DNA of 64,000 bases from Hydrogenophilaceae bacterium (GCA_024709485.1 JANJWO010000074.1:1-64000); one strand, 5' to 3'; counted from the first letter of the stretch, positions 17,339 through 26,186 are shown. Made by a program: numbers and translations. The notes: generated from the letters alone by a model not told the origin.

Positions 17339-17817
17339 AACGTGCAGCCCTCATGGGTTTGGCGCTTGGCCGCGACGTATGCCGCGTGCGCTGCCTCTGG
17401 CGAGGCGAAATAGCCGAGATGGTGATTCTTCCCGCCGGATCGGATTGACGCCTTGCAACGATTGTTGGTCAGGCTGACGCCGAGCAAGCCGGATCGGTTG
17501 TCGGCCTGTGCCCGGCGCATGTTCTGGCGGTTCGTGAGCCGCGAGACATCGCGCAGATTGGCGATCCGGTTGTCGGAGCGGTCGCCGTTGATGTGGTCGA
17601 TCTCGCCCGCAGGCCAGGTGCCATGCACGTAAAACCACACGAGCCGATGGGCAAGGAAGCGTGTGCCTGATGCACGGATTCTGACGTACCCGTCATTGCC
17701 GACATACCCAGCGACAGTCCCCGCCTTCACGCGCTTGTTGGCCTGGCGCCATACAAAGCGGCCGGTCTCGGCGTCGTAGTCCAGCAACTCGCGGAGACGT
17801 TGCTGATCCATGTTCAT
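17335..17817 (-). CDS. HNH endonuclease with AP2-like DNA-binding domain (homing type)
   Basis: A 160-residue protein. Residues 55-100 have the HNH core (FLAHRLVWFYVHGTWPAGEIDHINGDRSDNRIANLRDVS). Residues 110-155 form an AP2-like domain (GLLGVSLTNNRCKASIRSG...HLGYFASPEAAHAAYVAAKR). This HNH plus AP2 pairing is typical of phage homing endonucleases. It is inserted between large terminase and portal, with a 5-bp gap before and an ATGA overlap after, so it is expressed with the late operon without interrupting any reading frame. An alternative role in terminase-associated DNA cleavage, as reported for some HNH proteins beside terminases, cannot be excluded. Confidence 0.88.
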   Translation of the reverse strand: MNMDQQRLRELLDYDAETGRFVWRQANKRVKAGTVAGYVGNDGYVRIRASGTRFLAHRLVWFYVHGTWPAGEIDHINGDRSDNRIANLRDVSRLTNRQNMRRAQADNRSGLLGVSLTNNRCKASIRSGGKNHHLGYFASPEAAHAAYVAAKRQTHEGCTL

Positions 17818-17822
17818 GTCCT

Positions 17823-19352
17823 CTACAGGTTGTCGTAAATCGACCGCTTCTTGGCCAGCATGTCGTTGATGGCATCGACCATCGGGTCGATCTGGTCGTC
17901 GTGGGCGTGGGTGTCGTCAGCCGTGAAGGCCTCACACTCGCTCACGAAGTCGTTTGTCCAGGGCGCCGCCTCGGGAATCCAGACCAGGCCGGACTCGATG
18001 TAGCTCACCACATCCATGACGCGGGTCAGCTTGTCGGTGGTGCGCTGAACGCCCTTGACCGGGATGCTGCCGGCGGCCTCTATGTCCTGAATCAGGCCGG
18101 TGCCGCTCGACTTGTCCTCGACCAGCATCTGGCGCAGCGGTGAATCGAAGTCGCCGGTGTCCTTGTGCTTGTTCCAGAACGCGATGGCCCGGCGCTTCAG
18201 CTCCGGCGCCGGCCACTTCCCGCGGATCAGGTCCAACAGGTAGATGCGGCCGTCTTCTCCAAGCCCCCAGCACTCGAACACGCTGAAGTCGTTGCGCTCG
18301 GCAGTCTTCTGAGCCGTGTCGGCGAATACCTTGCGGAACCGGAGCGGCGGCAGAACCGTGTAGCGGCCGAAATACGCGCCCTGGATGATGTCGCCACCAA
18401 GCGGGGACGGGCGCTGCTGGTACTGGCCGGAGAAGACGTAGCGGTCCTTGGACTCCAGTTCCAGCAGGTCGGCCAGCGGTTCCTTGTAGGGCCAATAGCT
18501 GAACCGGCCTTGCTCGTCGCGCTCCGATTCCTCGATCAGCTCGCGGTACTTATCGGGCAGGCCCTCGAGGTACTCGTCGTCGATCATGGCCGGGATGTTG
18601 ATGAAATCCCACTCCCCGGGCACCTTGCCGGCCTTGATGAAGCCGGTCGGGTCTTCCTCGGCCAGCCGCTGCATGATCACGATGATCGGCGTGTCCGGGT
18701 TGGCCTTCCGGCTCTTCACCGTCGAGATCAGCTTGCGGTTCGCCTTGGCGCGGGCCGTCTTGCTGTAGGCGTCCTCGACCTTCAGCGGGTCATCGATGAT
18801 GATCGCGCCCTGCCAGCCCTCGGCCATGTGGCCGGCGCGGAAGCCGGTGATCTGGCCGCCGAGCGAGACGGCATAGACGCCGCCAGCCTTCTTGCCGTCG
18901 TGGATGACGTTCCACCGCTTCTTCGACTTGGCGTCGTCGGCGATGGCCAGCGGCCACAGCTCCTGAAACTCCTCGGACTGGACGATCTCGCGGGCCGTCT
19001 CGCTGTTCAGCAGCGCCAGGTCGTCCGAGTAGCTGATATGCAGGAAGCGCGCGCGGGGGTTTATCGCCAGGCCACGGGCAATCAGGTTGATCGCAACCAG
19101 CTCCGTTTTCGACGAGCCCGGTGGCACGTTGATGACGACATTCTTCAGTTCGCCTTCGATGACCCGCTGCACGGTGTCGCAGATCAGGCGATGGTGCCAG
19201 TTGACACGGAACTTGATGCCCTGGCGATGCTTGAAGAAGTACTGGGTGAAAAACAGGTGATCCTGCTCGCACCAATCCTTTGTCAGCCTGGCTTTAGCGG
19301 CTTCAATACTCGCTTTTGAGTTCGGCGATTGCGGCTTTGATTGCTGCGTCAT
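17823..19352 (-). CDS. Terminase large subunit
   Basis: A 509-residue packaging motor. Residues 76-83 (VPPGSSKT) form a variant Walker A, and [12 protein letters not shown] near residue 180 is Walker B. The C-terminal nuclease half has [21 protein letters not shown] (first catalytic Asp) and later [14 protein letters not shown] (second acidic residue). It translocates and cuts DNA at the portal. The start overlaps the end of the small terminase gene by 50 bp. Its C-terminus carries the [21 protein letters not shown] motif common in this terminase group. Confidence 0.95.
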   Translation of the reverse strand: MTQQSKPQSPNSKASIEAAKARLTKDWCEQDHLFFTQYFFKHRQGIKFRVNWHHRLICDTVQRVIEGELKNVVINVPPGSSKTELVAINLIARGLAINPRARFLHISYSDDLALLNSETAREIVQSEEFQELWPLAIADDAKSKKRWNVIHDGKKAGGVYAVSLGGQITGFRAGHMAEGWQGAIIIDDPLKVEDAYSKTARAKANRKLISTVKSRKANPDTPIIVIMQRLAEEDPTGFIKAGKVPGEWDFINIPAMIDDEYLEGLPDKYRELIEESERDEQGRFSYWPYKEPLADLLELESKDRYVFSGQYQQRPSPLGGDIIQGAYFGRYTVLPPLRFRKVFADTAQKTAERNDFSVFECWGLGEDGRIYLLDLIRGKWPAPELKRRAIAFWNKHKDTGDFDSPLRQMLVEDKSSGTGLIQDIEAAGSIPVKGVQRTTDKLTRVMDVVSYIESGLVWIPEAAPWTNDFVSECEAFTADDTHAHDDQIDPMVDAINDMLAKKRSIYDNL

Positions 19353-19848
19353 CGACGATCACCGTTTGACTTTCTACAGGCCCTCCATCCTTCCCCGTGA
19401 CCTCGACCTTTTCCTTGAACATGCCGAGGTGTTTGCCGAGCAGTTCCAAGGCCCTCAGCTTGTCATTGGTTTTCAGCTTCAGGCTGCCGCCATGCTCGGT
19501 CGTGGTCTCGGAAACCTCGGACACGAAGGCCGCCTCGTCGTCGGTCAGTTCGGCACTGTCCTTCAGCTTCACGCCGCTCGGCCCCCAGCTCATGACGTTG
19601 CGCGGGTCGCCGAAGGCGACCTTGGCCAGTTCATTGACGACGCGGTCCTGGGTCACTTCCGTGCGCTGCTCGCGGGCCTTCATGCGCTCCGCGAGAGCCT
19701 GCTGAATTTCAACTTTTTTCAACAGGCGCTCGCCGATCTGTCCCGCCGTTTTCGGGCTGTATCCCGCACGAATAGCTGCCTGAGTCGCATTCAGGTCAAC
19801 CAGGTACTCGTCGACAAAACGCTGCTGCTTCGGAGTCAGTTTGCGCAT
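19303..19848 (-). CDS. Terminase small subunit (Terminase_2 family)
   Basis: A 181-residue protein with the family N-terminal HTH ([42 protein letters not shown]) and central [23 protein letters not shown]. It recognises the packaging site and hands DNA to the large subunit. It is the first gene of the late operon; two terminator-like hairpins and a candidate promoter lie upstream, after the Q-like gene. Confidence 0.93.
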   Translation of the reverse strand: MRKLTPKQQRFVDEYLVDLNATQAAIRAGYSPKTAGQIGERLLKKVEIQQALAERMKAREQRTEVTQDRVVNELAKVAFGDPRNVMSWGPSGVKLKDSAELTDDEAAFVSEVSETTTEHGGSLKLKTNDKLRALELLGKHLGMFKEKVEVTGKDGGPVESQTVIVDDAAIKAAIAELKSEY

Positions 19849-19871
19849 TGTTCAGTCGGCGATCACGAATA

Positions 19872-19910
19872 AAGAGAAACCCGCGCCCAGCAAGGCCGGA
19901 ACGCGGGTTC
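19872..19910 (-). terminator. Second hairpin terminator upstream of small terminase gene
   Basis: On the minus strand ACCCGCG pairs with CGCGGGT across a GC-rich loop of about 16 nt, followed by TTCTCTTT. The T-run is imperfect. Together with the stronger hairpin 40 bp upstream it would stop polymerase before terS unless antiterminated. Confidence 0.6.
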
Positions 19911-19951
19911 AAACCCACCACTTCAGAAGGCAGGAGGAGACATCATGCAAA

Positions 19952-19986
19952 CGAAAAAGCCCGGTCGGCTTTCGCTTTCCGGGCTT
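19952..19986 (-). terminator. Terminator between Q-like gene and late operon (tR'-like)
   Basis: On the minus strand AAGCCCGG, a 14-nt loop and CCGGGCTTTTTCG form a typical intrinsic terminator. It is about 35 bp past the candidate late promoter and before the terminase genes. This is the arrangement of lambda tR', where Q lets polymerase read through into late genes. Confidence 0.75.
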
Positions 19987-20019
19987 CGGAGACAATTCTG
20001 GGAATACTTATCTGAGGCC

Positions 20020-20048
20020 TATTTTGGGCATGATTTGCCCAATGTCAA
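20020..20048 (-). promoter_or_regulatory. Candidate late promoter with internal palindrome
   Basis: On the minus strand, just past the stop of the Q-like gene, a perfect TTGACA is followed after 17 bp by AAAATA, a poor -10. The spacer holds the palindrome TTGGGCAAATCATGCCCAA (plus 20,024-20,042), which could bind the Q-like protein or another activator. Reads leftward into two terminators and the late operon. Confidence 0.55.
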
Positions 20049-20054
20049 GATTTT

Positions 20055-20681
20055 TTATCGAATCATGCCTGCCGCACGGAGTCTGTCCTCGGCAGCAGCA
20101 GTTGCAATCTGCTCAAGTCCGGGCAGAGGATCCTGCCCCTTCTTGGCGGCCGTCCCGCCCAGCAGGGCAGCAACCCGGCTACAATGCGCACTGACCGTGT
20201 TTCTCACAACATCGTATTTCTCTGCCAGCATGTCGATGCTTACCCGTCGATCCTTCGGCGTGAAATACCGGGTGACGTATTCGCGCCGCAAGATTCCATG
20301 CGCAGTACAGCCGGCCAGTGCGGTGTTGCGCATGTGGTCGGCCAGGTAGCTGATCGCGTCCTGCCATTCCTTGTTCGGGCGATGCCCGCTGCAGCATGCT
20401 GACCTGCAGCTGCACGGCGTCGTGCGCGGCGCAATCCTGGAGATCAGGATCGCCTCGGCCAGCTTACCCAGCGAAGCAACCTCTGCCCGAATGAATCCGG
20501 CCTGCGCGGCGCCATCCAGACCGACGAGCCCCTTTCCTGTCCCAATGGCAGGTGCTGCCATGCGGTTCATCAGCGGCCTATCGTAGCTCTGCCCACTGAA
20601 GTTGAAGGCGAACACCAGCGCGCCGTGCGCGGTATCGAACAACGGTTCCTCGGTTTCAACGGCTGCGGCTGTTATCGCCAT
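20055..20681 (-). CDS. Probable Q-type late antiterminator/regulator
   Basis: A 208-residue protein, last gene of the leftward early operon. It has a cysteine-rich cluster at residues 90-100 (C90, C92, C96, C97, H100) that may bind zinc. A helix-turn-helix-like C-terminal part follows (YFTPKDRRVSIDMLAEKYDVVRNTVSAHCSRVAALLG). Position after RusA, with a promoter and two terminators immediately downstream before terminase, matches lambda-type Q genes. The family assignment is by context and motif; it could instead be a plain late activator. Confidence 0.6.
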   Translation of the reverse strand: MAITAAAVETEEPLFDTAHGALVFAFNFSGQSYDRPLMNRMAAPAIGTGKGLVGLDGAAQAGFIRAEVASLGKLAEAILISRIAPRTTPCSCRSACCSGHRPNKEWQDAISYLADHMRNTALAGCTAHGILRREYVTRYFTPKDRRVSIDMLAEKYDVVRNTVSAHCSRVAALLGGTAAKKGQDPLPGLEQIATAAAEDRLRAAGMIR

Positions 20682-20850
20682 AAAGCATTTCTCCCAGTTT
20701 TTTCACAAATTCCCGCTGGACAAAATCCAGCCTACTGTCATCGAGCGACACCACCAGGATGCGCTGCTCCTGCCAACCGTCACGCTTGATCTGCTCGGCA
20801 TCCATCGGCACCGGCTGTACGCTTCCGAGGGGGCAACGGTAGCCACTCAT
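20656..20850 (-). CDS. Small phage protein, unknown function
   Basis: A 64-residue frame with ATGA overlap to the rusA stop and a 26-bp overlap with the Q-like gene. The sequence (MDAEQIKRDGWQEQRILVVSLDDSRLDFVQREFVKKLGEMLYG) has balanced composition and helical character, unlike random GC-rich frames. Small proteins of this kind sit between RusA and Q in other phages. No function can be given; translation coupling supports it being real. Confidence 0.6.
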   Translation of the reverse strand: MSGYRCPLGSVQPVPMDAEQIKRDGWQEQRILVVSLDDSRLDFVQREFVKKLGEMLYGDNSRSR

Positions 20851-21275
20851 ATCGGCCAGACCTCTACCTTGGCCTCAGCTGCCGGACTGTAGAGCTTCAC
20901 CACAATCAGCTCGCAGACCTGCTTGTCGTCACGCCAGACGATCTCGTTCATGGCGTCGAATATGCCCTTGATCACGTTGTCCATGTCCGGCTTCGTGGTG
21001 GGCCGTATCTCGCGCGCAAGCGCTGAGACCTGTTTTTTCTGTGACCAGCTCACGGGCGGCGTGACGTGAAGCGCGATCTGCACAGCAACCGGCCCCTCGA
21101 TCATCGGCCTTCCCATCATGGCTTCCTGCGCCTTGAGCTTGACCAGGTTCTCGTAGCTCGCGGTTTTCTCCGGCGTGTACGTGGTGACGAAGTTTCCGCG
21201 CCTGGCGAACTTCGGCCTCCCCTTTCCGACTGGTGTGCCTGGTATCACAAAAGCGATTGCTGACTGGTTTTCCAC
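20847..21275 (-). CDS. rusA: RusA family crossover junction endodeoxyribonuclease
   Basis: A 142-residue Holliday-junction resolvase. It shows the RusA pattern: IPGTPVGKGRPKFARRG near the N-terminus, and the catalytic acidic motif TTKPDMDNVIKGIFDAMNEIVWRDDKQV. RusA resolves branched recombination intermediates, consistent with the phage exonuclease/RecT pair elsewhere. The start codon is GTG, with GGGGAGG about 8 nt upstream, and it overlaps the previous small gene by 31 bp. Confidence 0.92.
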   Translation of the reverse strand: MENQSAIAFVIPGTPVGKGRPKFARRGNFVTTYTPEKTASYENLVKLKAQEAMMGRPMIEGPVAVQIALHVTPPVSWSQKKQVSALAREIRPTTKPDMDNVIKGIFDAMNEIVWRDDKQVCELIVVKLYSPAAEAKVEVWPI

Positions 21276-21457
21276 TGCTCGTTGACCTCCCCGATCAATT
21301 CCTTCGCCGCGGCTTCACCGCGTTTCTTCTTCACGTCCGCGAAGTACCCCTTGCGCCGTTCCTTGTCCCAGCGCATCACGGTACGGGCTTCGCATTCCCG
21401 GCGGTGTTTCTCCGACCAGGTGCAGTTCGGTTTGTCGCATGGCTTCGGCCCGCACAT
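21245..21457 (-). CDS. Small Cys-containing phage protein
   Basis: A 70-residue protein, MCGPKPCDKPNCTWSEKHRRECEARTV, with four cysteines spaced as in small zinc-binding phage proteins, then a basic helical region. It begins 2 bp before the stop region of the upstream gene ends and overlaps rusA. It resembles small proteins often found next to RusA in phages. Function unknown. Confidence 0.65.
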   Translation of the reverse strand: MCGPKPCDKPNCTWSEKHRRECEARTVMRWDKERRKGYFADVKKKRGEAAAKELIGEVNEQWKTSQQSLL

Positions 21458-22111
21458 TCAGGCTGCACTTTGCCCGCTATCGTCAACCAGCCTCAGATGC
21501 TCTGCTGTGGCATCGGCTTGCACGAACCCGATCAGCGGCCTTTCCGTTCCGCCATGGATCACCTGGCGGCATGCATCTTGGTTCCCGACCAGCATCGGCG
21601 GCTGCGTTTCGTGTCCGCCCTTGCGATTGTGCGCACCCGCGATGCCGATCAGGACAGGCGGGTACTCAGGCACCTCGGACCGCATCCGGTATCCGCGGTA
21701 GCGGTTCTCGAACTCGCGCGCCACGAATGGCCACTCGTCCTCGGTCTTCTGCCCGATCCCAATCCATCCGCCCATGTCGTGCAGAACGCGGTGGATGAGT
21801 GGGTCATCGAACACCACGTCGGCGTAGTTACCGATTCTCCGCACGGCTTGATCGACCTTCGACCAGGCTTTCAGCGCGGTGTCCTGTGTTGACCCTTGCA
21901 GCATGCGAACAACGTCCGCGATCTTCGGCATGAACTGCCCGCTTTCCGGGTTGTGCATATGGCGTGTGAATGCCTGCGTGATGGCGCCGATGTCGTAGCC
22001 CTTGAGCCCTTGCCAGTACAGTTCGATCACGCCATCGCTGACAGGCCTGCCGTAGTATTCCGACAGAACCACCATCGCCTCAGCGAATTTTCGTTTATCC
22101 GACTCGGTCAT
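21458..22111 (-). CDS. Phage protein near replication genes, unknown function (DUF6475-like)
   Basis: The ATG at 22,111 overlaps the stop of the DUF1376 gene (ATGA), giving 217 residues starting MTESDKRKFAEAMVVLSEYYGRPVSD. The N-terminal part (VIELYWQGLKGYDIGAITQAFTRHMHNPESGQFMPKIADVV) is a conserved helical domain of phage proteins that follow replication initiators. It may act as helicase-loader-like or accessory replication protein, but this is inference from place. The C-terminus is less conserved in character. Confidence 0.65.
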   Translation of the reverse strand: MTESDKRKFAEAMVVLSEYYGRPVSDGVIELYWQGLKGYDIGAITQAFTRHMHNPESGQFMPKIADVVRMLQGSTQDTALKAWSKVDQAVRRIGNYADVVFDDPLIHRVLHDMGGWIGIGQKTEDEWPFVAREFENRYRGYRMRSEVPEYPPVLIGIAGAHNRKGGHETQPPMLVGNQDACRQVIHGGTERPLIGFVQADATAEHLRLVDDSGQSAA

Positions 22112-22905
22112 CCCGTTTCCCCCGATTTCTCCAACCATCGCTGCGCTGACGCAGCGGTTTCCTGCCCGGCTTTCCCGAAACTCGAAACAGTGCCTGGCGG
22201 TGATTGTGACTTCGGCAATGTCCGGGCAGGCTCTGACTGCCAGCGCTTGAGGATCGCCACGACGTATCCCTGGGTGATGCTTGCGCCTTCGCCCTTTGCC
22301 CGCTTAGCCTCGTCGATTGCGGCCTGCACGTTCGCTGGTGCGCAGCCCGCCTTGGCAAGCGCGATGATGTCAGGGTGTCCTGGGTTGCAGCGTATACCGG
22401 CTTGAACCATCGGCTTGGTCAGATCGCCTGGGCTGAAAGCCTGCGCGCCAACAGTGGCTGAATTACCAGCACTGTGTATTACCCCCATTGGTTCTTGGCT
22501 ATTGGCTCTTGGCTCTTGGCTAGCATTGCCTCCGGTATGCGTTTTTGATGCGTTCGCATATGCGTTCGCATTGTTTCCGCTATTCGTTTTTCCCCACCTT
22601 TGGCCTGCGCTTTCCCTGGCTTTTTCAGACTTCTCCCGGCACTTCGCTATTTCCTCGTCCGCCCGCTTGTTGTGCCAGCCATCGCCTTCAAGATGAAAAA
22701 ACTCATTCAGTACCGTATTGACTGCTTTCTTTGCGGCGCCCGTTGCTGCACGGACGAGTCGGCATACCTGTTTCGTGTCGGCTGGCAACGGTTCTTCGCG
22801 GTCGTAATAGACATCGAGGCAGCGCGAGTAAATGCATTCCTCCACCTCTGACAGGTGGGCGGTTGCCTTGATCCAGTCGCCAATATGCCTCGGGTAATGG
22901 TTCAC
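22108..22905 (-). CDS. DUF1376 (YdaU-type) replication protein
   Basis: A 265-residue protein beginning MNHYPRHIGDWIKATAHLS, with VEECIYSRCLDVYYDREEPLPAD, the DUF1376 signature. Proteins of this family resemble phage O-type replication initiators with a winged-helix N-terminus. The middle is a low-complexity Asn/Ala/Lys linker (about residues 95-140), followed by a second domain. It overlaps the helicase-methyltransferase gene by 4 bp and the next gene likewise, so replication genes form one coupled unit. Confidence 0.8.
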   Translation of the reverse strand: MNHYPRHIGDWIKATAHLSEVEECIYSRCLDVYYDREEPLPADTKQVCRLVRAATGAAKKAVNTVLNEFFHLEGDGWHNKRADEEIAKCREKSEKARESAGQRWGKTNSGNNANAYANASKTHTGGNASQEPRANSQEPMGVIHSAGNSATVGAQAFSPGDLTKPMVQAGIRCNPGHPDIIALAKAGCAPANVQAAIDEAKRAKGEGASITQGYVVAILKRWQSEPARTLPKSQSPPGTVSSFGKAGQETAASAQRWLEKSGETG

Positions 22906-25436
22906 GCCGCCGCCTCCAAGGTGTCGAACAGCCCCGGCATACTCATTTCGTTCTCGGCCGCCTTCAGGTAATGCGCGCCGTCCATGAAGTACCGTGTGGA
23001 CAGTTCGCAGGCAATGGCTTTGCGACCCTTGAGAATCGCCCGGTAAGGCACGCTCATGATGCCGCCGAAGGGGTCATAGACCGTTTCGCCAGGGTTCGTG
23101 AAGCGCTCGATCACACGGTCGACAATGTCGAACTGGAGCGGGCACAGATGCTGCTCTTTGCCCTTGGCGGACTGGAGCATGTTAAGCGTTCTCATCCTGG
23201 AAACATCGGTCCAGACGTCATCCATCCAGCTCGGCGGCTGCAGCAGCATGAAGGTCACCGGCAGCCGCCCAGCAGCATCGATGGTCTCGCCGATCTTCAC
23301 GTGGTGCTCGTATTCGTAGACATTGGCCAGGTGGTAATCGCGGAACCAGCGGAACATCACGTCATGGTCGAGCGTCTCCAACTCTTCCGGGGTCATCAAC
23401 CGATTGCCACTGCTCCGCCAATAGCCGTGCGCATCGGTCTGCCAGCGCGATCGGCTGTAGGATTCCTTGGTCTTCGTCACCGGCTCGTCGGCATAGCTGT
23501 TGGTCGTGTCGGTCGGCGTCTTGCGGAACAGCAGCAGGTATTCCGGCATGCCGCAACTCATCTTGGAGCCATCCTTGCAGACCTCAGACCAGCCCAGCCT
23601 GTAGGTCTGATTGTTCTCGCGCACCACATCGGTGACGATGGTGATCATGCCCATGTAGCCGAAGCCATGGCGCAGGTAGTGTTCGATGCAGCGGGCGTGG
23701 AACGGGTAGACGGTCTGGTAGCCGAGGCCTGTGAGGCCGCCAGGCACGATCCGGTCCTTGACGTGGATGGCCGCGATGCGCCCAGGCTTGAGCGCGCGCA
23801 GCAGTTCCGGCGTCAGGAAGTCCATCTGCTGGAAGAAGTGCTCGTTGTTGTCGGTGTGGCCGAAGTCGGCATAATTCGGCGAATATTCGTACTGCGTCGA
23901 GAACGGCACGCTGGTCAGGACCAGGTCCAGACTGCTATCGGGCAGCGCTGCGGTCTCCTTCACGCAGTCGTTGTTGATGATGCGGTAGTCTCGGCCGTTG
24001 ACTTCGATGCGTTCCACGCCCATAGCGCGTTGCAGGGTTTCGGCCATGGCTGCATTTGACAGGCCGTACTCTCGGATGATGTCGGTCATTTTTTGCACGG
24101 TCTCCTTGTGCTTGTCCCACTTTTCTTCGAGGATCCGCTTCACCTCGCGCTCGGCCTCGGTGTAGATCAGGTCGATGCGCACGCGGTCGGTTTGCAGGAA
24201 GCGGTACAGGCGGTGAATCGCCTGAATCATGTCGTTGAACTTGAAGCCGATGCCGAGGAAGATCGCCCAGGCGCAATGCCGCTGGAAGTTGCAGCCACTG
24301 CCAAGCATCACCGGCTTTCCAGCCAGTTCACGGATGCGCCCCTCAGAGAAGCCGATGATGTGCTCGGCCTTGGTGTCATCATCCTGGGCGCCGTAGACGC
24401 TCACCACGTCCGGAATGGCTTTTTCGATTGCTTGGCGTTCAGCCTCCAGGTCGTGCCAGATGATCCGATGCGCGTCCGGGTCGAGGGCGCGCAATTCCAT
24501 CATCTTGTCGATGCGCTTTGGCAGGCTCTCGCGCTTCTCGCGGGCGCTCTCCACCACGCCGAGCGCTTGCTGTTTCAGCAGCAGGCCCTGGCCGGTAAAG
24601 TCGAATCCGGCATCCTGATGGTCGTCGGCGATTTCGTGCCAATGAATCTCCATTTCCGGTAATTCATAGCCTTCGTCGGAGTGGCCAAGGTCGGAGGGCT
24701 TCTGCACGAAGATGGCCCAGCTCGCCACCCACAACCAGAATTCCTTTTCCTTGTGCGGGTGAAGGGTCAGTTCGTCGGCCTTCTCACTGTTGCGACGGAA
24801 GAATCGCGTCTTGGCTTGACCAACATCCATCACACCCAGGAAGGCAGCGTAGGCCAGCAGCTCGATAAACTCGTTCGGGCTGGGGGTTGCTGTCGCCACG
24901 AATCGGTAAGGCACGGCCTCGCCGATGACGCGCTCGTTCATGGTCTTGCGGTCGCCGGCAAACAGCGCCATAAACTCACGGAAGGTCTTGGTGCCGCCGA
25001 ATCCGCGCAGGATCGAGGCCTCGTCCAGGCTGGCAACGGAGAACAGCCGCGGGTCAAGCTTGCCGTCGCGCACCGTCTCGTAGTTGGTCAGGTAAATACC
25101 GTCGCCCTCGGCTTCATCAATGCGCCGGATGAACTTGACCGTGATGCCAAGCATGGCGGCATCGCGGATGAATTCCTGCCGCACACCGAGCGGGATCACG
25201 ATCAGGCCCATGCCGCCGACCCGCTCCAGGGTGATGCGCACGGCCTCAAGCTGGATCACGCTCTTGCCCAGGCCGAAAGCGGCGAAGCAGGCGGCGCGGC
25301 CCATCTTGCACATCCAGCGCACCATGTCGCGCTGATGCGGTTTGAGGATGGGGTTCACTTCGTGGTCGGAAACATCGAAACCAAACTGCTCGGCGAGCTT
25401 GATCTTGGATTTCAGGAATTCGTCGTAGGGTTTCAC
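22902..25436 (-). CDS. Helicase-DNA methyltransferase fusion protein
   Basis: An 844-residue protein with two enzymes. Residues 30-440 form a superfamily 2 helicase: Walker A FGLGKS (54-59), motif II DEAS (138-141), motif III TATPSPN (182-188) and motif VI QAIHRLYR (405-412). Residues 480-830 form an N4/N6-type methyltransferase: TSVPFS (508-513) replaces the usual TSPPY, and VYDPFGG near residue 787 is the SAM-binding motif, giving the order IV then I of beta-class enzymes. The start is a GTG overlapping the previous stop. No nuclease domain or separate restriction gene is present. It could serve replication or modify phage DNA against restriction; which one is unknown. Confidence 0.88.
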   Translation of the reverse strand: MKPYDEFLKSKIKLAEQFGFDVSDHEVNPILKPHQRDMVRWMCKMGRAACFAAFGLGKSVIQLEAVRITLERVGGMGLIVIPLGVRQEFIRDAAMLGITVKFIRRIDEAEGDGIYLTNYETVRDGKLDPRLFSVASLDEASILRGFGGTKTFREFMALFAGDRKTMNERVIGEAVPYRFVATATPSPNEFIELLAYAAFLGVMDVGQAKTRFFRRNSEKADELTLHPHKEKEFWLWVASWAIFVQKPSDLGHSDEGYELPEMEIHWHEIADDHQDAGFDFTGQGLLLKQQALGVVESAREKRESLPKRIDKMMELRALDPDAHRIIWHDLEAERQAIEKAIPDVVSVYGAQDDDTKAEHIIGFSEGRIRELAGKPVMLGSGCNFQRHCAWAIFLGIGFKFNDMIQAIHRLYRFLQTDRVRIDLIYTEAEREVKRILEEKWDKHKETVQKMTDIIREYGLSNAAMAETLQRAMGVERIEVNGRDYRIINNDCVKETAALPDSSLDLVLTSVPFSTQYEYSPNYADFGHTDNNEHFFQQMDFLTPELLRALKPGRIAAIHVKDRIVPGGLTGLGYQTVYPFHARCIEHYLRHGFGYMGMITIVTDVVRENNQTYRLGWSEVCKDGSKMSCGMPEYLLLFRKTPTDTTNSYADEPVTKTKESYSRSRWQTDAHGYWRSSGNRLMTPEELETLDHDVMFRWFRDYHLANVYEYEHHVKIGETIDAAGRLPVTFMLLQPPSWMDDVWTDVSRMRTLNMLQSAKGKEQHLCPLQFDIVDRVIERFTNPGETVYDPFGGIMSVPYRAILKGRKAIACELSTRYFMDGAHYLKAAENEMSMPGLFDTLEAAA

Positions 25437-25729
25437 TGGAACAACTCCCCCTGCCCAATCGGAGGCAACCCAACAGGCCTTACCCGGATACCGCTAATCC
25501 GGTCTTTCCGCTTCGGGCGCTCGATCAGATCCTTGGTTTCGTTCAGCAGCTCGTTGACGCGGGCGCTGACGGTGGATTTCTGCAGGCTCAATGCTTGGGC
25601 GATTTCGCCGATGCTCCAGTCGCCGCCCCTGGTCTTGATGAATCCCAGAATTCGGGTGCGCTGCTGGGCGGATTTCCCGGCGTGGGCATGGTAGGCGTCG
25701 ACCGATGTTGATCGGACGGCGGTTCGCAT
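25433..25729 (-). CDS. Winged-helix DNA-binding protein
   Basis: A 98-residue protein with a clear winged HTH: QQRTRILGFIKTRGGDWSIGE, then IAQALSLQKSTVSARVNELLNETKDLIE. It overlaps neighbours on both sides (ATGA and GTGA). Its place between the CII-like gene and the helicase gene suggests early regulation or replication-origin binding. The target is unknown. Confidence 0.75.
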   Translation of the reverse strand: MRTAVRSTSVDAYHAHAGKSAQQRTRILGFIKTRGGDWSIGEIAQALSLQKSTVSARVNELLNETKDLIERPKRKDRISGIRVRPVGLPPIGQGELFQ

Positions 25730-26151
25730 CAGGCAGGCCTCCCATGCAAAATGCTCCTGAGCACCCTGTTTTCTTCTTCTACTTTCTCCCGGGCCTCGCG
25801 TTCAATGCGGAGCAACCGCTGCGTCTCGGTTTCCCTCTCAACGAGCCGGAACCCGCGGCGCCACGCCAGGTTGTGCAGAAGTAATTCATTGCCGCAGCCG
25901 TCCATGAATGATTCGAGCCTGTCAGGGTTCACCCCTGTTCTCGGATCGGTTTTCAGGCGGCTCCACATCTCGGGTGCGACCCCCATGGCATCGGCAGCTT
26001 TCTTGTCCTCCAGGCCACCGAGGTCTGCCGTCATGATGATTGCTCTTCGCCACGAAGATGGCTTGGCGATGATCTCTTCTGGGAGGTCAGTCATTGGCGG
26101 TTTCATGCACAGATCAAGCTGGCTCATATCTTTTGATTCACGTTGACTCAT
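25729..26151 (-). CDS. CII-like phage regulator (probable)
   Basis: A 140-residue protein following cro. The central part (SSWRRAIIMTADLGGLEDKKAADAMGVAPEMWSRLKTDPRTGVNPDRLESFMDGCGNELLLHNLAWRRG) has a HTH-like segment of the kind seen in proteins in the CII position of betaproteobacterial prophages. The C-terminal 40 residues are a charged coiled-coil-like helix (ETETQRLLRIEREAREKVEEENRVLR). It may control lysogeny genes. Assignment rests on position and general fold. Confidence 0.6.
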   Translation of the reverse strand: MSQRESKDMSQLDLCMKPPMTDLPEEIIAKPSSWRRAIIMTADLGGLEDKKAADAMGVAPEMWSRLKTDPRTGVNPDRLESFMDGCGNELLLHNLAWRRGFRLVERETETQRLLRIEREAREKVEEENRVLRSILHGRPA

Positions 26152-26186
26152 GAAAACAGCTAAAAAAATAGAGACTTACAACCATG

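Noticed and set aside
1..20000. Holin, endolysin or spanin genes in the late operon
   Set aside because: No lysozyme, amidase or small multi-span membrane frame was found among the structural genes; they probably lie beyond the left edge.
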